Source: Gammaproteobacteria bacterium (GTDB lineage: Bacteria > Pseudomonadota > Gammaproteobacteria > Steroidobacterales > Steroidobacteraceae). From it: a DNA stretch of 64,000 nt. Of this stretch, positions 9,890 through 19,201 are shown piece after piece. The DNA is taken from the NCBI GenBank assembly GCA_016874055.1, contig VGVG01000001.1:1-64000 (forward strand). Direction: 5' to 3'. The notes beneath the pieces are model-generated. The model ran no database searches, was not told the DNA's origin, and was given only the letters and a program-made list of their open reading frames with translations. A program made the translations under genes and the position numbers. Position 1 is the stretch's first letter. The number at the start of each line of letters is the position of its first letter.

Positions 9890-11227
9890 CTACGATCTGA
9901 GGTACCACGCGCGGTCGAGTTCGGTGACCTGCGCCGAGAATCGATCGCACTCCTGCCGCTTGATCGCGAGGAACACCTTCAAAAACCCCTCTCCCAATGT
10001 GCCCCGTAAAAACTCCGATGCGGCAGCCCGGTCGATGGCCTCGTGCCAGGTCTGGGGCAGCTCGCGCGGACCCGAGTTCTGGCGATAGCCATTACCGGTG
10101 ACCGGCGGGCCCGGGTCGAGCTTTCGATCGATACCTCGTTCGAGGCCGGCCAATACGGTGGCAGCGACCAAGTAGGGGTTGGCGTCGGCGCCGGCGATGC
10201 GATGCTCAATATGACGCGAGTCCGGCGGACCGACGGGGACGCGCAGCGATACCGATCGATTGTTGACGCCCCAGCTCGCCGCAGTCGGCGCATAACTTTG
10301 ACTGCGGAACCGTCGATAGGAACTCCCGTTGGGCGCGAAGACGAGCAGGCTCTCGGCGATGGTGGCCTTGAGTCCACCGATGGCGTGTCGCAGTAGCGGC
10401 GTGCCCGATGGATCGTCAGAGGCGAAAAGATTTTGGCCGTTACCACCGGCGAGGCTCACGTGTACATGCATGCCGCTACCAGCAAGATCGGCGTAGGGCT
10501 TAGCCATGAACGTTACGAGCAGATCGTGACGCGCCGCGACGCCGCGCAGTAATCGCTTGAGCATGACGGCCTCATCGACGGCCCGCATCGCATCGTCGCG
10601 ATGAGCGAGCGTGATTTCGAATTGCCCTGGCGCGTACTCGGACATCAAGGTTTCAGCGGGTATACCCTGCGCACGCGCCGCGACATAGACCTCATCGAAC
10701 ACGGGTGCGAGTTCCTCGAGTCGAGCGAGGCTGTAGGCTTCGATGTGGCCTGGGTCGCGCGCGATAGCACCTGCAGGTGAGGCATCGGTCTCTTGTAGCA
10801 CGTAGAACTCGAGCTCCACCGCGAGCACGGGACGTAAGCCCCGACCTTGTAGCCGAGAAATCGTACGCGCCAGCACATGACGCGGATCGGCGGGCGCTGG
10901 TTCGCTATTGAGTGTGTACATGGACAGCATGACTTGCGCCGTCGGTCGCGAAAGCCATGGCGCACGTGCGAGAGTCCCCGCTACGGGTCGGCAGATGAGA
11001 TCGGCATCACCCGTATCCCAGACGAGTCCGGTTTCATCGACGTCCGTCCCCGTGATGTCGAGTCCAAGAATGGAGCCCGCAACGGGACGGCCATGCAGAT
11101 AAAGCCGCTCAAGCTCGCCGACGCTCGCCGTCTTGCCCCGCGCGACACCGGAGGAATCAGTGATATAGAGCTGCACGGCCTCGATGTCAGGTTGCTGCGC
11201 GAGAAATTCTTTAAGTTCGTTACTCAT
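9890..11227 (-). CDS. Glutamine synthetase family protein (gamma-glutamylamine synthetase-like)
   Basis: The 445-residue protein has the GS fold: N-terminal beta-grasp ([14 protein letters not shown]), metal-ligand segment [12 protein letters not shown]/glutamate segment [18 protein letters not shown], and NRSVSLRVP followed by [22 protein letters not shown]. These resemble the PuuA/GlnA-type III subgroup, which ligates glutamate to amines such as putrescine, more than ammonia-assimilating GlnA; I see no adenylylation-loop signature. It overlaps the upstream aminotransferase by 4 nt (ATGA), so the two are probably translated together. Amine, polyamine or amino-alcohol metabolism is inferred; the substrate is unknown. 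Confidence 0.85.
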   Translation of the reverse strand: MSNELKEFLAQQPDIEAVQLYITDSSGVARGKTASVGELERLYLHGRPVAGSILGLDITGTDVDETGLVWDTGDADLICRPVAGTLARAPWLSRPTAQVMLSMYTLNSEPAPADPRHVLARTISRLQGRGLRPVLAVELEFYVLQETDASPAGAIARDPGHIEAYSLARLEELAPVFDEVYVAARAQGIPAETLMSEYAPGQFEITLAHRDDAMRAVDEAVMLKRLLRGVAARHDLLVTFMAKPYADLAGSGMHVHVSLAGGNGQNLFASDDPSGTPLLRHAIGGLKATIAESLLVFAPNGSSYRRFRSQSYAPTAASWGVNNRSVSLRVPVGPPDSRHIEHRIAGADANPYLVAATVLAGLERGIDRKLDPGPPVTGNGYRQNSGPRELPQTWHEAIDRAAASEFLRGTLGEGFLKVFLAIKRQECDRFSAQVTELDRAWYLRS

Positions 11228-12576
11228 TGAGGTTGTTCGCTAACGATTACGGCATCGAGAAAACTTTCGATACTTGTACACAGCGCCTCAACCTGCGACG
11301 CCTGAAGCATCGGAGCGGTTAGCATCATGTTATGAAACGGGGTCACCAGCAAGCCACGATTGAGTAACCAAAGATGCAATGTGTGCTCGAACTCAGGCCG
11401 CATCGCAGCCTCAGCTTCGCTGCCATTACGGGGCGCCGGCCCGAAACCAAATTCGATTCTGGCGCCGACGCACGAGACATGCCAATCGAGATTATGCACG
11501 GCGAATACTTTCAGAAGCCCCTGCTCGAGGCGCGTCGCCGCCGCCTGCATCGCCGCATGTGTCGTCTCGGTGTGTAAGTGCGCGAGGGAGGCCTCGAGGG
11601 CTGCAAAAACTAACGGGTTCGCCGCGAGCGTAGTACCCATCCCTGAGTGGCCGCCCGCGCGCGAGGCGAGTACGCACTGCATGCGCGCCTCGACCTCGGC
11701 GGTAAAACCGAGCACGGCGCATGGTAATCCGCCGGCGATTGCCTTACCGCAGACCCAAAAGTCGCCGCTCAACTGGTGCGTACCGGCATAGCCGCCGGGA
11801 CCCGAGGACAACGTATGGGTTTCATCGATGATGAGTAACGTACCGTGACGCTGGCACAGCGACTGCAGGGTTTCGAGATAACCTAGGGCCGGGAGCACCA
11901 TGCCGATGTTGGTCATCACGGGTTCAGCGATAACGGCGGCGATGTCGCCCGCGCGAAGCGCCTGCTCAAGTGCGGCGACATCATTAAACTCGATGGCAAC
12001 GCTCGCCTGCGAATAATCGAGCGCGGAGCCGATAGCCCCCTCGCGCATTACGGTGCGCCCCGCTCGGCGGCGAACCATCGTCTCCTCGACAATACCGTGG
12101 TAACAACCCTGATAAACCATAATCTTTGATCGCTGGGTAAGGGCACGCGCCCAACGTAACGCCGCGCGGTTGGCGTCGGTCGCCGTCTGCATGACCTGCC
12201 AGAAGGGCCATCCAAATCTTCGAGCGAGTTGCTCACCAACGGTTGCAACGCGCTCATCAGGCAACATACAGGTGAGACCGCGCGCCGACTGCAAGCCAAT
12301 GGCTTCGGACACGGCGGGCGGCGAGTGACCGAACATCGAGCCTGTATCACCGAGACAAAAGTCGGTGTAGCGCAGACCGTCGACATCGGTCAGCGTCACG
12401 CCTTCGACGTGCGCGACAAACATCGGATGTGGCGTGCCCCAGTCGGTCATCCAATGCATCGGCACACCGGAGAGCCAATGCGCTCGCGAACGCTCGGCTA
12501 ACGCACGCGATCGCGGTCGCCTCGCAACGAAGGCTGCCCGCTCACTCTCGAGGAGTCGGGACAGCGCGGTAGTCAT
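11224..12576 (-). CDS. Class III PLP aminotransferase
   Basis: The 450-residue fold-type I aminotransferase shows a PLP-contact Asp segment (LLIIDETHTLSSGPGGY), the Schiff-base Lys segment (DFWVCGKAIAGGLPCAVLG) and the class III N-terminal segment LTDVDGLRYTDFCLGDTGSMFGHSPPAV, which resembles glutamate-1-semialdehyde aminomutase and omega-aminotransferases. It is not clearly HemL. Its ATG shares one base with the fmdB stop (TAATG) and its stop overlaps the GS-like gene, so it is embedded in a tight operon. Probably acts with the GS-like enzyme on an amine or amino acid. The exact substrate is not visible. Confidence 0.85.
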   Translation of the reverse strand: MTTALSRLLESERAAFVARRPRSRALAERSRAHWLSGVPMHWMTDWGTPHPMFVAHVEGVTLTDVDGLRYTDFCLGDTGSMFGHSPPAVSEAIGLQSARGLTCMLPDERVATVGEQLARRFGWPFWQVMQTATDANRAALRWARALTQRSKIMVYQGCYHGIVEETMVRRRAGRTVMREGAIGSALDYSQASVAIEFNDVAALEQALRAGDIAAVIAEPVMTNIGMVLPALGYLETLQSLCQRHGTLLIIDETHTLSSGPGGYAGTHQLSGDFWVCGKAIAGGLPCAVLGFTAEVEARMQCVLASRAGGHSGMGTTLAANPLVFAALEASLAHLHTETTHAAMQAAATRLEQGLLKVFAVHNLDWHVSCVGARIEFGFGPAPRNGSEAEAAMRPEFEHTLHLWLLNRGLLVTPFHNMMLTAPMLQASQVEALCTSIESFLDAVIVSEQPQ

Positions 12577-13016
12577 TACTTAGCCTTGCGAGGCTTAGCG
12601 CGTGAGGGTTTAGCGGCGGCTTTACTATGCGTCGACTTGGTGGACGCTGCTTGGTCAACAGCCGGCTTTAAACTCTCGCTCTTCGGCGCGTCGGACTTCG
12701 CAACTTCGGCTTTTGCAGCGTCGGTCTTCGCGGCGTCCACCGGCGCGGCGTCGGACTTCGAGCCCTCGGTATCCTGAGACTGAGCTTTCTGCGTCTCATC
12801 GCTCTCGCCAACGAGATTGCGTTTCCGGTCCTGCTCTGACTTAAAGTCAGTCTCGTACCATCCGCCGCCCTTCAGACGGAAGATCGGCGCGGAGACGAGT
12901 TTGACTAACGAGCTCTTACCGCACTTCCCACATTTACGCAGCGGCTTATCGGAGATTTTTTGCAGGACTTCGGTCTGCGCCCCGCAGGCCCGGCACTCAT
13001 ATTCATAAAACGGCAT
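12576..13016 (-). CDS. FmdB-family zinc-ribbon protein with long charged tail
   Basis: The 146-residue protein begins MPFYEYECRACG and has the two CxxC pairs of the FmdB/CxxC_CxxC_SSSS putative regulatory domain (CRACG and CGKCG) in the first 40 residues. The usual motif VSAPIFRLKGGGWYETDFK follows at about 45-60. The remaining ~80 residues are low-complexity, rich in Lys, Ala, Ser and Asp, with repeats of the type DAAKTDAAKAEVAKSDAPKSE, ending in a basic SRAKPRKAK tail. Such proteins often sit next to aspS; here two metabolic genes lie between. Function is not established; a nucleic-acid or protein-binding tail is a guess. Confidence 0.88.
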   Translation of the reverse strand: MPFYEYECRACGAQTEVLQKISDKPLRKCGKCGKSSLVKLVSAPIFRLKGGGWYETDFKSEQDRKRNLVGESDETQKAQSQDTEGSKSDAAPVDAAKTDAAKAEVAKSDAPKSESLKPAVDQAASTKSTHSKAAAKPSRAKPRKAK

Positions 13017-13054
13017 GGCGCTCTATTATAGCGGCTTAGTCACTCGTCGCTCGA

Positions 13055-15637
13055 TCATGCGTTTTTCCCGAAAGCCAGGCGGCCGTCCTCGCTGAGGCTC
13101 ACGTGGATGTGGTCACCCGGCGCATAACGTCCCTGCAGCAGCTGCTGTGCAAGTGGATTTTCGATCTGTTGCTGAATCGCGCGCTTGAGCGGGCGCGCCC
13201 CGTACACCGGATCGAACCCTGCCTCGCCGAGTAGGTCGCGTGCCCTCTCGTTGAGTGCAAGATCAAGTCCGCGCTCTGCGAGCCGCTTGCGCAACTGCCC
13301 AAGCTGGATATCCACGATGGAGCGAATCTGCTCAGTTCCGAGCGGATGGAAGACGACGATGTCATCGATGCGATTGACGAATTCGGGCCTAAAATTTTGC
13401 TGGACGATTTCAAGTACCGCCGTCTTCATCCGAACGTAGTTCTTCTCACCGGCGTATTCCTGGATGACCTGCGAGCCGAGATTCGAGGTCATGATCACAA
13501 CCGTGTTACGGAAGTCAACGGTACGACCCTGCCCATCGGTAAGGCGTCCATCGTCGAGCACCTGCAGCAAGACATTGAATACGTCGGGATGCGCCTTCTC
13601 GACTTCATCAAGCAGGATCACCGCATAAGGACGACGACGCACGGCCTCAGTGAGGTAACCGCCCTCCTCATACCCGACGTAACCCGGGGGCGCACCGATG
13701 AGTCGCGCGACAGAGTGCTTCTCCATGAACTCCGACATGTCGATGCGCACCATCGACTCCTCGGTGTCGAAGAGGAACTCGGCGAGGGATTTGCAGAGCT
13801 CGGTCTTGCCAACACCGGTGGGCCCGAGGAACAGGAACGAGCCGTTCGGTCGGCGCGGATCCGACAGACCTGCACGAGAGCGTCTAATGGCATTCGAGAC
13901 GATCCGTACACCCTCGTCTTGCCCGATGACGCGACGCGATAGCGCTTCCTCCATGCGCAGAAGTTTTTCCTTCTCGCCTTCAAGCATCTTAAATACCGGG
14001 ATGCCGGTCCACTTCGAGACAACCTCGGCGATTTCCTCATCGGTAACCTTGTTACGTACGAGCTGCGTGGTCTTCCCCTCGGCTGCTTGCGCGGCGGCAA
14101 GTTTCTTTTCAAGTTCGGGAATACGCCCGTATTGCAGCTCCGCCATGCGCGTAAGATCGCTCCGACGTCGCGCTGCATCGAGGTCGGTACGTACTTTCTC
14201 GAGTTCTTCTTTAATACCTGAGGCGCCCTGCAGCGTCGCCTTCTCGGCCTTCCATATATTTTCAAGGTCGGCGTACTCGCGCTCAAGCTGCACGAGATTG
14301 TCCTCGAGCGCAGCGAGCCGCTTACGCGTAGCCTCGTCCTTTTCCTTTTGGAGCGCGACCTGCTCGATCTTCAGCTGGATGATGCGCCGCTCGAGTTTGT
14401 CAAGCGCCTCAGGCTTGGAGTCGATCTCCATGCGAATGCGCGCCGCGGCCTCATCGATAAGATCGATCGCTTTATCGGGTAGTTGCCGATCAGCGATATA
14501 CCGATGCGAGAGTGTTGCCGCGGCGACGATGGCCGGATCCGTGATGTCAACGCCGTGGTGTACTTCGTAGCGCTCTTGCAGACCGCGCAGAATAGCGATG
14601 GTGTCTTCGACCGAGGGCTCGTCGATCAGAATCTTCTGGAAACGCCGCTCGAGTGCTGTGTCCTTCTCAATGTATTTACGATATTCGTCGAGCGTCGTGG
14701 CGCCAACGCAGTGTAGCTCGCCGCGCGCAAGCGCAGGCTTCAGCATGTTGCCGGCGTCCATGGCACCCTCGGCCTTGCCGGCGCCCACCATGGTGTGCAG
14801 CTCGTCAATAAAAAGAATGATCTGTCCTTCCTGTTTGGCCAGATCATTGACCACGCCTTTGAGACGCTCTTCGAATTCGCCCCGGAATTTAGCGCCCGCG
14901 ATGAGCGCACCCATGTCGAGTGCCAGAATGCGCTTGTTACGCAGGCTCTCAGGCACCTCACCGTTGATAATACGCTGAGCGAGACCTTCGACGATTGCAG
15001 TCTTACCGACGCCCGGCCCACCGATAAGCACAGGGTTATTTTTAGTGCGACGCTGTAGCACCTGGATGGTGCGACGAATTTCGTCGTCGCGACCAATCAC
15101 CGGATCGAGCTTGCCGTCGCTCCCGCGCTTCGTGAGGTCGATAGTGTACTTCTCAAGGGCCTGTCGGCCCTCTTCGGCATTGGGGTCCTGCACCTTCTCG
15201 CCGCCACGAATTTCATCGATCGCTCTCTCGAGTGCCGACTTCGAAAAACCAGCGTCTTTCAGGAGTCGGGCAAGCAATACGCGATCCTCGAAGGCTGCAA
15301 GCACAAAAAGTTCACTCGAGATGAACTGGTCGCCTCTGCCCTGCGCCAACTTGTCAGTGACATTGAGCAGTCGTTGTAAATCGTTAGAGATATGAATCTC
15401 GCCCGGCGTGCCCTCAACTTTGGGCAAGCGATCGACAGCGGCAAGTAAATCGCTCCGCAGACGCTGCGAGTTGCCGCCCGCCTTGGCGAGCAAGGGTCGT
15501 ACAGTACCGCCCTGTTGATCGAGCAGCCCAAGCAGCACGTGGGCAGGCTCAACGATTTGATGATCGCGTCCGAGTGCGAGCGATTGGGCCTCACCGAGGC
15601 CTTGTCGGAATTTTTCGGTCAGCCTCTCTTGGCGCAT
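13055..15637 (-). CDS. clpB: Disaggregase chaperone ClpB
   Basis: Hexameric AAA+ chaperone that, with DnaK, extracts polypeptides from aggregates. The 860 residues comprise the Clp N-domain (residues 1-145), NBD1 with [16 protein letters not shown] and the arginine-finger region, a coiled-coil middle domain (about 400-520, [24 protein letters not shown]), and NBD2 with [16 protein letters not shown] and [14 protein letters not shown]. The M-domain distinguishes it from ClpA and ClpC. Start [14 protein letters not shown] matches the family. It stands alone with short flanks. I did not recognise a sigma32 promoter in the 93-bp gap upstream. Confidence 0.97.
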   Translation of the reverse strand: MRQERLTEKFRQGLGEAQSLALGRDHQIVEPAHVLLGLLDQQGGTVRPLLAKAGGNSQRLRSDLLAAVDRLPKVEGTPGEIHISNDLQRLLNVTDKLAQGRGDQFISSELFVLAAFEDRVLLARLLKDAGFSKSALERAIDEIRGGEKVQDPNAEEGRQALEKYTIDLTKRGSDGKLDPVIGRDDEIRRTIQVLQRRTKNNPVLIGGPGVGKTAIVEGLAQRIINGEVPESLRNKRILALDMGALIAGAKFRGEFEERLKGVVNDLAKQEGQIILFIDELHTMVGAGKAEGAMDAGNMLKPALARGELHCVGATTLDEYRKYIEKDTALERRFQKILIDEPSVEDTIAILRGLQERYEVHHGVDITDPAIVAAATLSHRYIADRQLPDKAIDLIDEAAARIRMEIDSKPEALDKLERRIIQLKIEQVALQKEKDEATRKRLAALEDNLVQLEREYADLENIWKAEKATLQGASGIKEELEKVRTDLDAARRRSDLTRMAELQYGRIPELEKKLAAAQAAEGKTTQLVRNKVTDEEIAEVVSKWTGIPVFKMLEGEKEKLLRMEEALSRRVIGQDEGVRIVSNAIRRSRAGLSDPRRPNGSFLFLGPTGVGKTELCKSLAEFLFDTEESMVRIDMSEFMEKHSVARLIGAPPGYVGYEEGGYLTEAVRRRPYAVILLDEVEKAHPDVFNVLLQVLDDGRLTDGQGRTVDFRNTVVIMTSNLGSQVIQEYAGEKNYVRMKTAVLEIVQQNFRPEFVNRIDDIVVFHPLGTEQIRSIVDIQLGQLRKRLAERGLDLALNERARDLLGEAGFDPVYGARPLKRAIQQQIENPLAQQLLQGRYAPGDHIHVSLSEDGRLAFGKNA

Positions 15638-15730
15638 GTGCGCTACCCTCGCGTAAGCCGTTGCGGCCCCCTGTATCGTTAGGGCATCGGCAAGGCTTTC
15701 AAGGGTGCGGCGGGCCTAGATCCCCCGCAA

Positions 15731-16510
15731 TCAATGCAGTTGCGACTCGGCGAGGATAATCAGTCCGATGCCCGCCCCGATCCACAAGACCTGGAAGGCG
15801 CTCGCACGAAGATCGGTCCGCTTGTGCAGGCCGGGGATCAGGTCGGCCACCGCTACGTAGAGCAGAGTCGCCGCTGCGATCGAGAGCGCATAGGGTAATA
15901 GGGTCATGGCATCGCGCAGTGCGTACCAGCCTACAAGTCCGCCGAGCACCGCCGTGAGGCTCGAGAGTACGTTCCAAGTGAACGCGCGCAAGCGGCTGAA
16001 CCCACCATATAGCAGCAAGGCGAAGTTGCCGACTTCTTGCGGGATTTCGTGCGCCAAGATGGCGAAGGTCGTCACCATGCCGAGGTGAAAGTCGGTCAAA
16101 AATGCGGCGGCGATCAGCACGCCGTCAATGAAATTGTGCAGGCTGTCGCCCACCATGATGAGCCAACCTGAGACCTCGCGACGATGATGCTCGTGCGTGT
16201 GGGCCGTCTCCACCGCCTCGGTGTGACAGTGTCGCCACAACAAGAATTTTTCGAGCACAAAAAAAAGTGCAATGCCGCAGAGCAGCGCCACGCCGACGCC
16301 GTACACATTGAGTGGGCCGGCTTCGGTCAAGGCATGGGGGATGAGCGCGAGCAGCGCTGTGGCGAGCAGCGTACCGGTCGCGAAGCTCACGCTGTGGGGC
16401 AGGATCCGATCCCGACGCTCTGCCGAGAGCAACAGGAGCGCGCCGGCAATGAGCGCAGAGAGCACCCCACTGAGCGCGGTGAACAGGAGGATCGCCGTGA
16501 GGGTGTCCAT
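15731..16510 (-). CDS. ZIP-family divalent metal transporter
   Basis: The 259-residue inner membrane protein has about eight hydrophobic segments and the ZIP metal-site motifs HNFIDG (TM4) and HEIPQEVGNF (TM5). A histidine-rich cytoplasmic loop between TM3 and TM4 (HCHTEAVETAHTHEHH) is typical of metal sensing or delivery in ZIPs. Likely imports Zn(II) or another divalent cation; the exact metal cannot be read. It is co-directional with pgeF and rluD upstream, with a 23-nt gap. Confidence 0.9.
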   Translation of the reverse strand: MDTLTAILLFTALSGVLSALIAGALLLLSAERRDRILPHSVSFATGTLLATALLALIPHALTEAGPLNVYGVGVALLCGIALFFVLEKFLLWRHCHTEAVETAHTHEHHRREVSGWLIMVGDSLHNFIDGVLIAAAFLTDFHLGMVTTFAILAHEIPQEVGNFALLLYGGFSRLRAFTWNVLSSLTAVLGGLVGWYALRDAMTLLPYALSIAAATLLYVAVADLIPGLHKRTDLRASAFQVLWIGAGIGLIILAESQLH

Positions 16511-16533
16511 GGATGTTATATCCTAACACCGTA

Positions 16534-17307
16534 TCAGGGGCGCCAGATCAGGGCTGCCATCCGACCCGTCAACTGATCTCGCCGGTGTGAGAAGAACCGG
16601 ACCGGATCGGCAGCCGTGCACCATTCCCCGCCGTCGACCTGCCCGATACCGAGCGCCGCCAACCGCTGCCGCGCAAGCGCGGGCAAATCGCATTGCCAGC
16701 GACCTTTCGCGTTGCGCTGGAAAGCCTCTTCCGTCGCCCGGCGCATCCCCGCATGGCTTTGCGGAGCTGTCCGCAAGGCCTCGTTACGGACGTCGTCGGC
16801 CACTTCGAAGTGCGCCGGCCCGATGGATGGGCCGAGCCAGGCGACCAGATCGGCGGCTGGAATCGCTGTGGCGGCTACCGTGGCCTCGAGCACTCCAGCG
16901 GTAAGGCCGCGCCAGCCTGCATGGGCGGCGCCAAGCACGCGACCGTCCCGACTCGAGAAGAGCACGGGCAGACAGTCAGCCACCTGAATGGCAAGCACAA
17001 CGCCCCGGGAGCGCGTCACGAGGGCATCAGCGCGTGGCCTTGAATCTGAGGCTAGGCGCGAGTGCTCGTTAACCTCGAGGACCTCTCGGCCGTGAACCTG
17101 ATTGAGCCACACCGGTTCGGAGGGCAGATGGAGGACGTTAACGAGTCGACGTCGGTTCTCGATTACAGCCGCCGGATCGTCGCCGACGTGAGCGCCGAGG
17201 TTCAGCGTTTCCCAAGGCGCTTCGCTCATCCCACCGCTACGCAAAGAAAACGCGGCGCGTACATTCGCAGGCGCGGCCCAGCGCGGTTCGAGCATGGGCA
17301 CCGTCAT
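16534..17307 (-). CDS. pgeF: Purine nucleoside phosphorylase/peptidoglycan editing factor PgeF (YfiH)
   Basis: Multicopper-polyphenol oxidoreductase fold (DUF152). E. coli YfiH limits incorporation of wrong amino acids into the peptidoglycan stem, and family members act on purine nucleosides. The 257 residues contain the conserved metal ligands in LNQVHGREV, VADCLPVLFSSRDGRVLGAAHAGWRGL and the C-terminal WCTAADPVRFFSHRRD. Its start overlaps the rluD stop by 4 nt (ATGA), giving the common rluD-pgeF pair; clpB lies a short way downstream, as in many Gammaproteobacteria. Confidence 0.92.
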   Translation of the reverse strand: MTVPMLEPRWAAPANVRAAFSLRSGGMSEAPWETLNLGAHVGDDPAAVIENRRRLVNVLHLPSEPVWLNQVHGREVLEVNEHSRLASDSRPRADALVTRSRGVVLAIQVADCLPVLFSSRDGRVLGAAHAGWRGLTAGVLEATVAATAIPAADLVAWLGPSIGPAHFEVADDVRNEALRTAPQSHAGMRRATEEAFQRNAKGRWQCDLPALARQRLAALGIGQVDGGEWCTAADPVRFFSHRRDQLTGRMAALIWRP

Positions 17308-18278
17308 GCGCCGCCCTCGGTCGTCGCCCCGCCCTCGCTTAATATTTTGAGCAGCTTGGTCAAATCTTTAGGAAGCGGCGATTCGAAACTGACTTCGCGC
17401 CCCGTCGTCGGATGCCTAAGCCCCAGACGCGCAGCGTGCAGCGCTTGTCGGGTAAAAGCGGTCACCGCCCCGCGCACCGCAGGCGTGACGCTCGCTGGAA
17501 TACCGCGCCTTCCACCATAGATCGGGTCACCCACGACCGGATGACCGATATGCGCAAGATGCACGCGGATCTGGTGCGTGCGACCCGTCTCAAGCTGTAC
17601 GCGTACGAGCGTGTGTGCGCCGAAACGACGCTCGATGCGGTAATGCGTGATGGCCTCACGTCCATCGCTACGCACAGCCATGCGTATGCGCTGCGTACGA
17701 TGTCGACCGATCGGGTCGTTGATGGTACCACCGCCCGTCATCACGCCCTGGCAGAGCGCGAGATACTCACGACCGATGTTGCGCTCCGCGAGCACGCGCA
17801 CGAGCGTCGCCTGCGCCGCTGGCGTACGCGCAACGACGAGTAGCCCCGAGGTGTCTTTGTCGAGCCGGTGAACGATGCCAGCGCGCGGGACTCGATTGAG
17901 CTTCGGGTCAAGCTCGAGCAAAGCATTTTGCAACGTGCCACCCTTAACGCCGGCGCCAGGATGCACCACGAGACCCGCAGGTTTGTCGATAACGAAAATC
18001 GCTGCGTCTCGGTACACGATACGAAACGGTACTGCCGGCGCGCCCGCACTCACTCGATCATCGGCAACGAACTCGGTCTCAATCCGCACTTTGACGCCAC
18101 TGCGAACAGGCGCCCGCCGCGTAGGGACAACCCCCCGGATACGGACGCGACCTTCATCGATCCACCGTTGCAATCTCACCCGCGAGTATTGTGGTAGCAA
18201 GTGTGCTAGGGCGACATCGAGTCGCTCACCCGCAAGGGAATCGGGGAGCGTAAGTTCGTGAATCTCCGGGGAAGGCAT
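17304..18278 (-). CDS. rluD: 23S rRNA pseudouridine synthase RluD
   Basis: Makes pseudouridines 1911/1915/1917 in helix 69 of 23S rRNA. The 324-residue protein has an N-terminal S4 RNA-binding domain (GERLDVALAHLLPQYSRVRLQRWIDEGRVRI) and the catalytic motif HRLDKDTSGLLVVA with its Asp, followed by GRTHQIRVHLAHIGHPVVGDPIYG. The ORF track begins 76 codons upstream, inside the divergent bamD gene, and the extension is not family-like. ATG 18278 (MPSPEIHELTLPDS) gives the E. coli length. rluD and bamD are divergent, the standard order. Confidence 0.93.
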   Translation of the reverse strand: MPSPEIHELTLPDSLAGERLDVALAHLLPQYSRVRLQRWIDEGRVRIRGVVPTRRAPVRSGVKVRIETEFVADDRVSAGAPAVPFRIVYRDAAIFVIDKPAGLVVHPGAGVKGGTLQNALLELDPKLNRVPRAGIVHRLDKDTSGLLVVARTPAAQATLVRVLAERNIGREYLALCQGVMTGGGTINDPIGRHRTQRIRMAVRSDGREAITHYRIERRFGAHTLVRVQLETGRTHQIRVHLAHIGHPVVGDPIYGGRRGIPASVTPAVRGAVTAFTRQALHAARLGLRHPTTGREVSFESPLPKDLTKLLKILSEGGATTEGGA

Positions 18279-18287
18279 GTGCCAGGA

Positions 18288-18293
18288 TATAAT
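18288..18293 (+). promoter_or_regulatory. Candidate -10 box between rluD and bamD
   Basis: A perfect TATAAT lies in the 79-bp divergent region, 65 nt before the chosen bamD start. No good -35 is visible at 16-18 nt, so the call is tentative; the opposite strand carries ATTATA at the same place and may serve rluD. Confidence 0.3.
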
Positions 18294-18357
18294 GCCTGCC
18301 TTTAAGACTCGGAATCCAATAATCCCGATGCGCGAGCCGAACGGCGAGTCCTCTGTA

Positions 18358-19173
18358 ATGCGGTCCTGGCAGCGTGTGCTGCGTACGAGTCTCGTTCTCG
18401 GCCTGCTGCTCGCGATCGGTGCCTGCGCCGCAGGCCGCGAAGAGCTCGATCCCGCCCGCGGAGGGGCCGGTGTAGTGTATGAGCGGGCCAGAAAGGCGCT
18501 TGACAACCAGGACTATGACAACGCCATTCGTCTTTATGAGGCGCTCATTGCGCGTTATCCGTTTGGCGCCGAAGCGCGTCAGGTCCGTCTTGATCTCATT
18601 TACGCCTATTATAAGGGTCGCGAGACCGAGTCCGCGCTCGATCAGGCCGACACCTTCATGCGCGAGAACCCGACCCACCCGCGCCTCGACTACGCCTATT
18701 ACATCAAAGGTCTCGTCGACTTCGAACGCTCCGTCAATTTTATTGAGCGCTGGTTCAACGTAGACCTTGACGAGCGTCCGCCGCAGACTGCTCTGCGAGC
18801 CTTCAACTCGTTCCGCAAGGTGGTTGAAGACTATCCGCGCAGCGAATATGCACACGATGCGCGTCGTCGCATGATCTTTCTGCGTAATCGACTGGCTGAC
18901 TACGAAATGTATGTCGCGCGTCATTACATGGAACGCGGCGCTTGGGTCGGTGCAGCACGACGCGCCAAAGAAACCGTCGATCAATACGACGGTGCGCCTG
19001 CGGTACGTGACGCGCTTGAAGTCATGATCGAGTGCTACGATCGCCTCGGCATGCGAGAGCTGGCGGATCAAACTCGCGAGCTCTATGCCGTAAACTACGG
19101 TAGCGTCGCCGAGGGTAGCGTCGCCGAGAAAGTGGTGCCGATCAAAAGACCTTGGTGGAAGCTCTGGCGTTGA
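18358..19173 (+). CDS. bamD: Outer membrane assembly lipoprotein BamD (ComL)
   Basis: Essential lipoprotein of the BamABCDE complex that inserts beta-barrel proteins into the outer membrane. From ATG 18358 the 271-residue protein has a signal peptide (MRSWQRVLRTSLVLGLLLAIG) and lipobox IGAC with the lipidated Cys at about residue 23. TPR repeats follow (YERARKALDNQDYDNAIRLYEALIARYPFG onward). The ORF track starts 27 codons earlier; ATG 18328 is also possible. The C-terminus contains a duplicated GSVAE from an exact 15-bp tandem repeat and ends PWWKLWR. Confidence 0.95.
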   Translation: MRSWQRVLRTSLVLGLLLAIGACAAGREELDPARGGAGVVYERARKALDNQDYDNAIRLYEALIARYPFGAEARQVRLDLIYAYYKGRETESALDQADTFMRENPTHPRLDYAYYIKGLVDFERSVNFIERWFNVDLDERPPQTALRAFNSFRKVVEDYPRSEYAHDARRRMIFLRNRLADYEMYVARHYMERGAWVGAARRAKETVDQYDGAPAVRDALEVMIECYDRLGMRELADQTRELYAVNYGSVAEGSVAEKVVPIKRPWWKLWR

Positions 19174-19201
19174 TGGGCGGACGCGGATCTGAAGGCTAAG
19201 C

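Noticed and set aside
11224-12576. Glutamate-1-semialdehyde aminomutase (HemL)
   Set aside because: Shares the class III fold but lacks the close HemL signature around the Lys and is embedded with a GS-like gene.
13618-14570. Long ORFs of 222 aa (minus) and 290 aa (plus) within clpB
   Set aside because: Alternative frames of clpB, Ser/Arg-rich composition typical of shadow ORFs.
18226-19071. 281-aa minus-strand ORF antisense to bamD
   Set aside because: No family motif; bamD on the plus strand is clear and codon-consistent.
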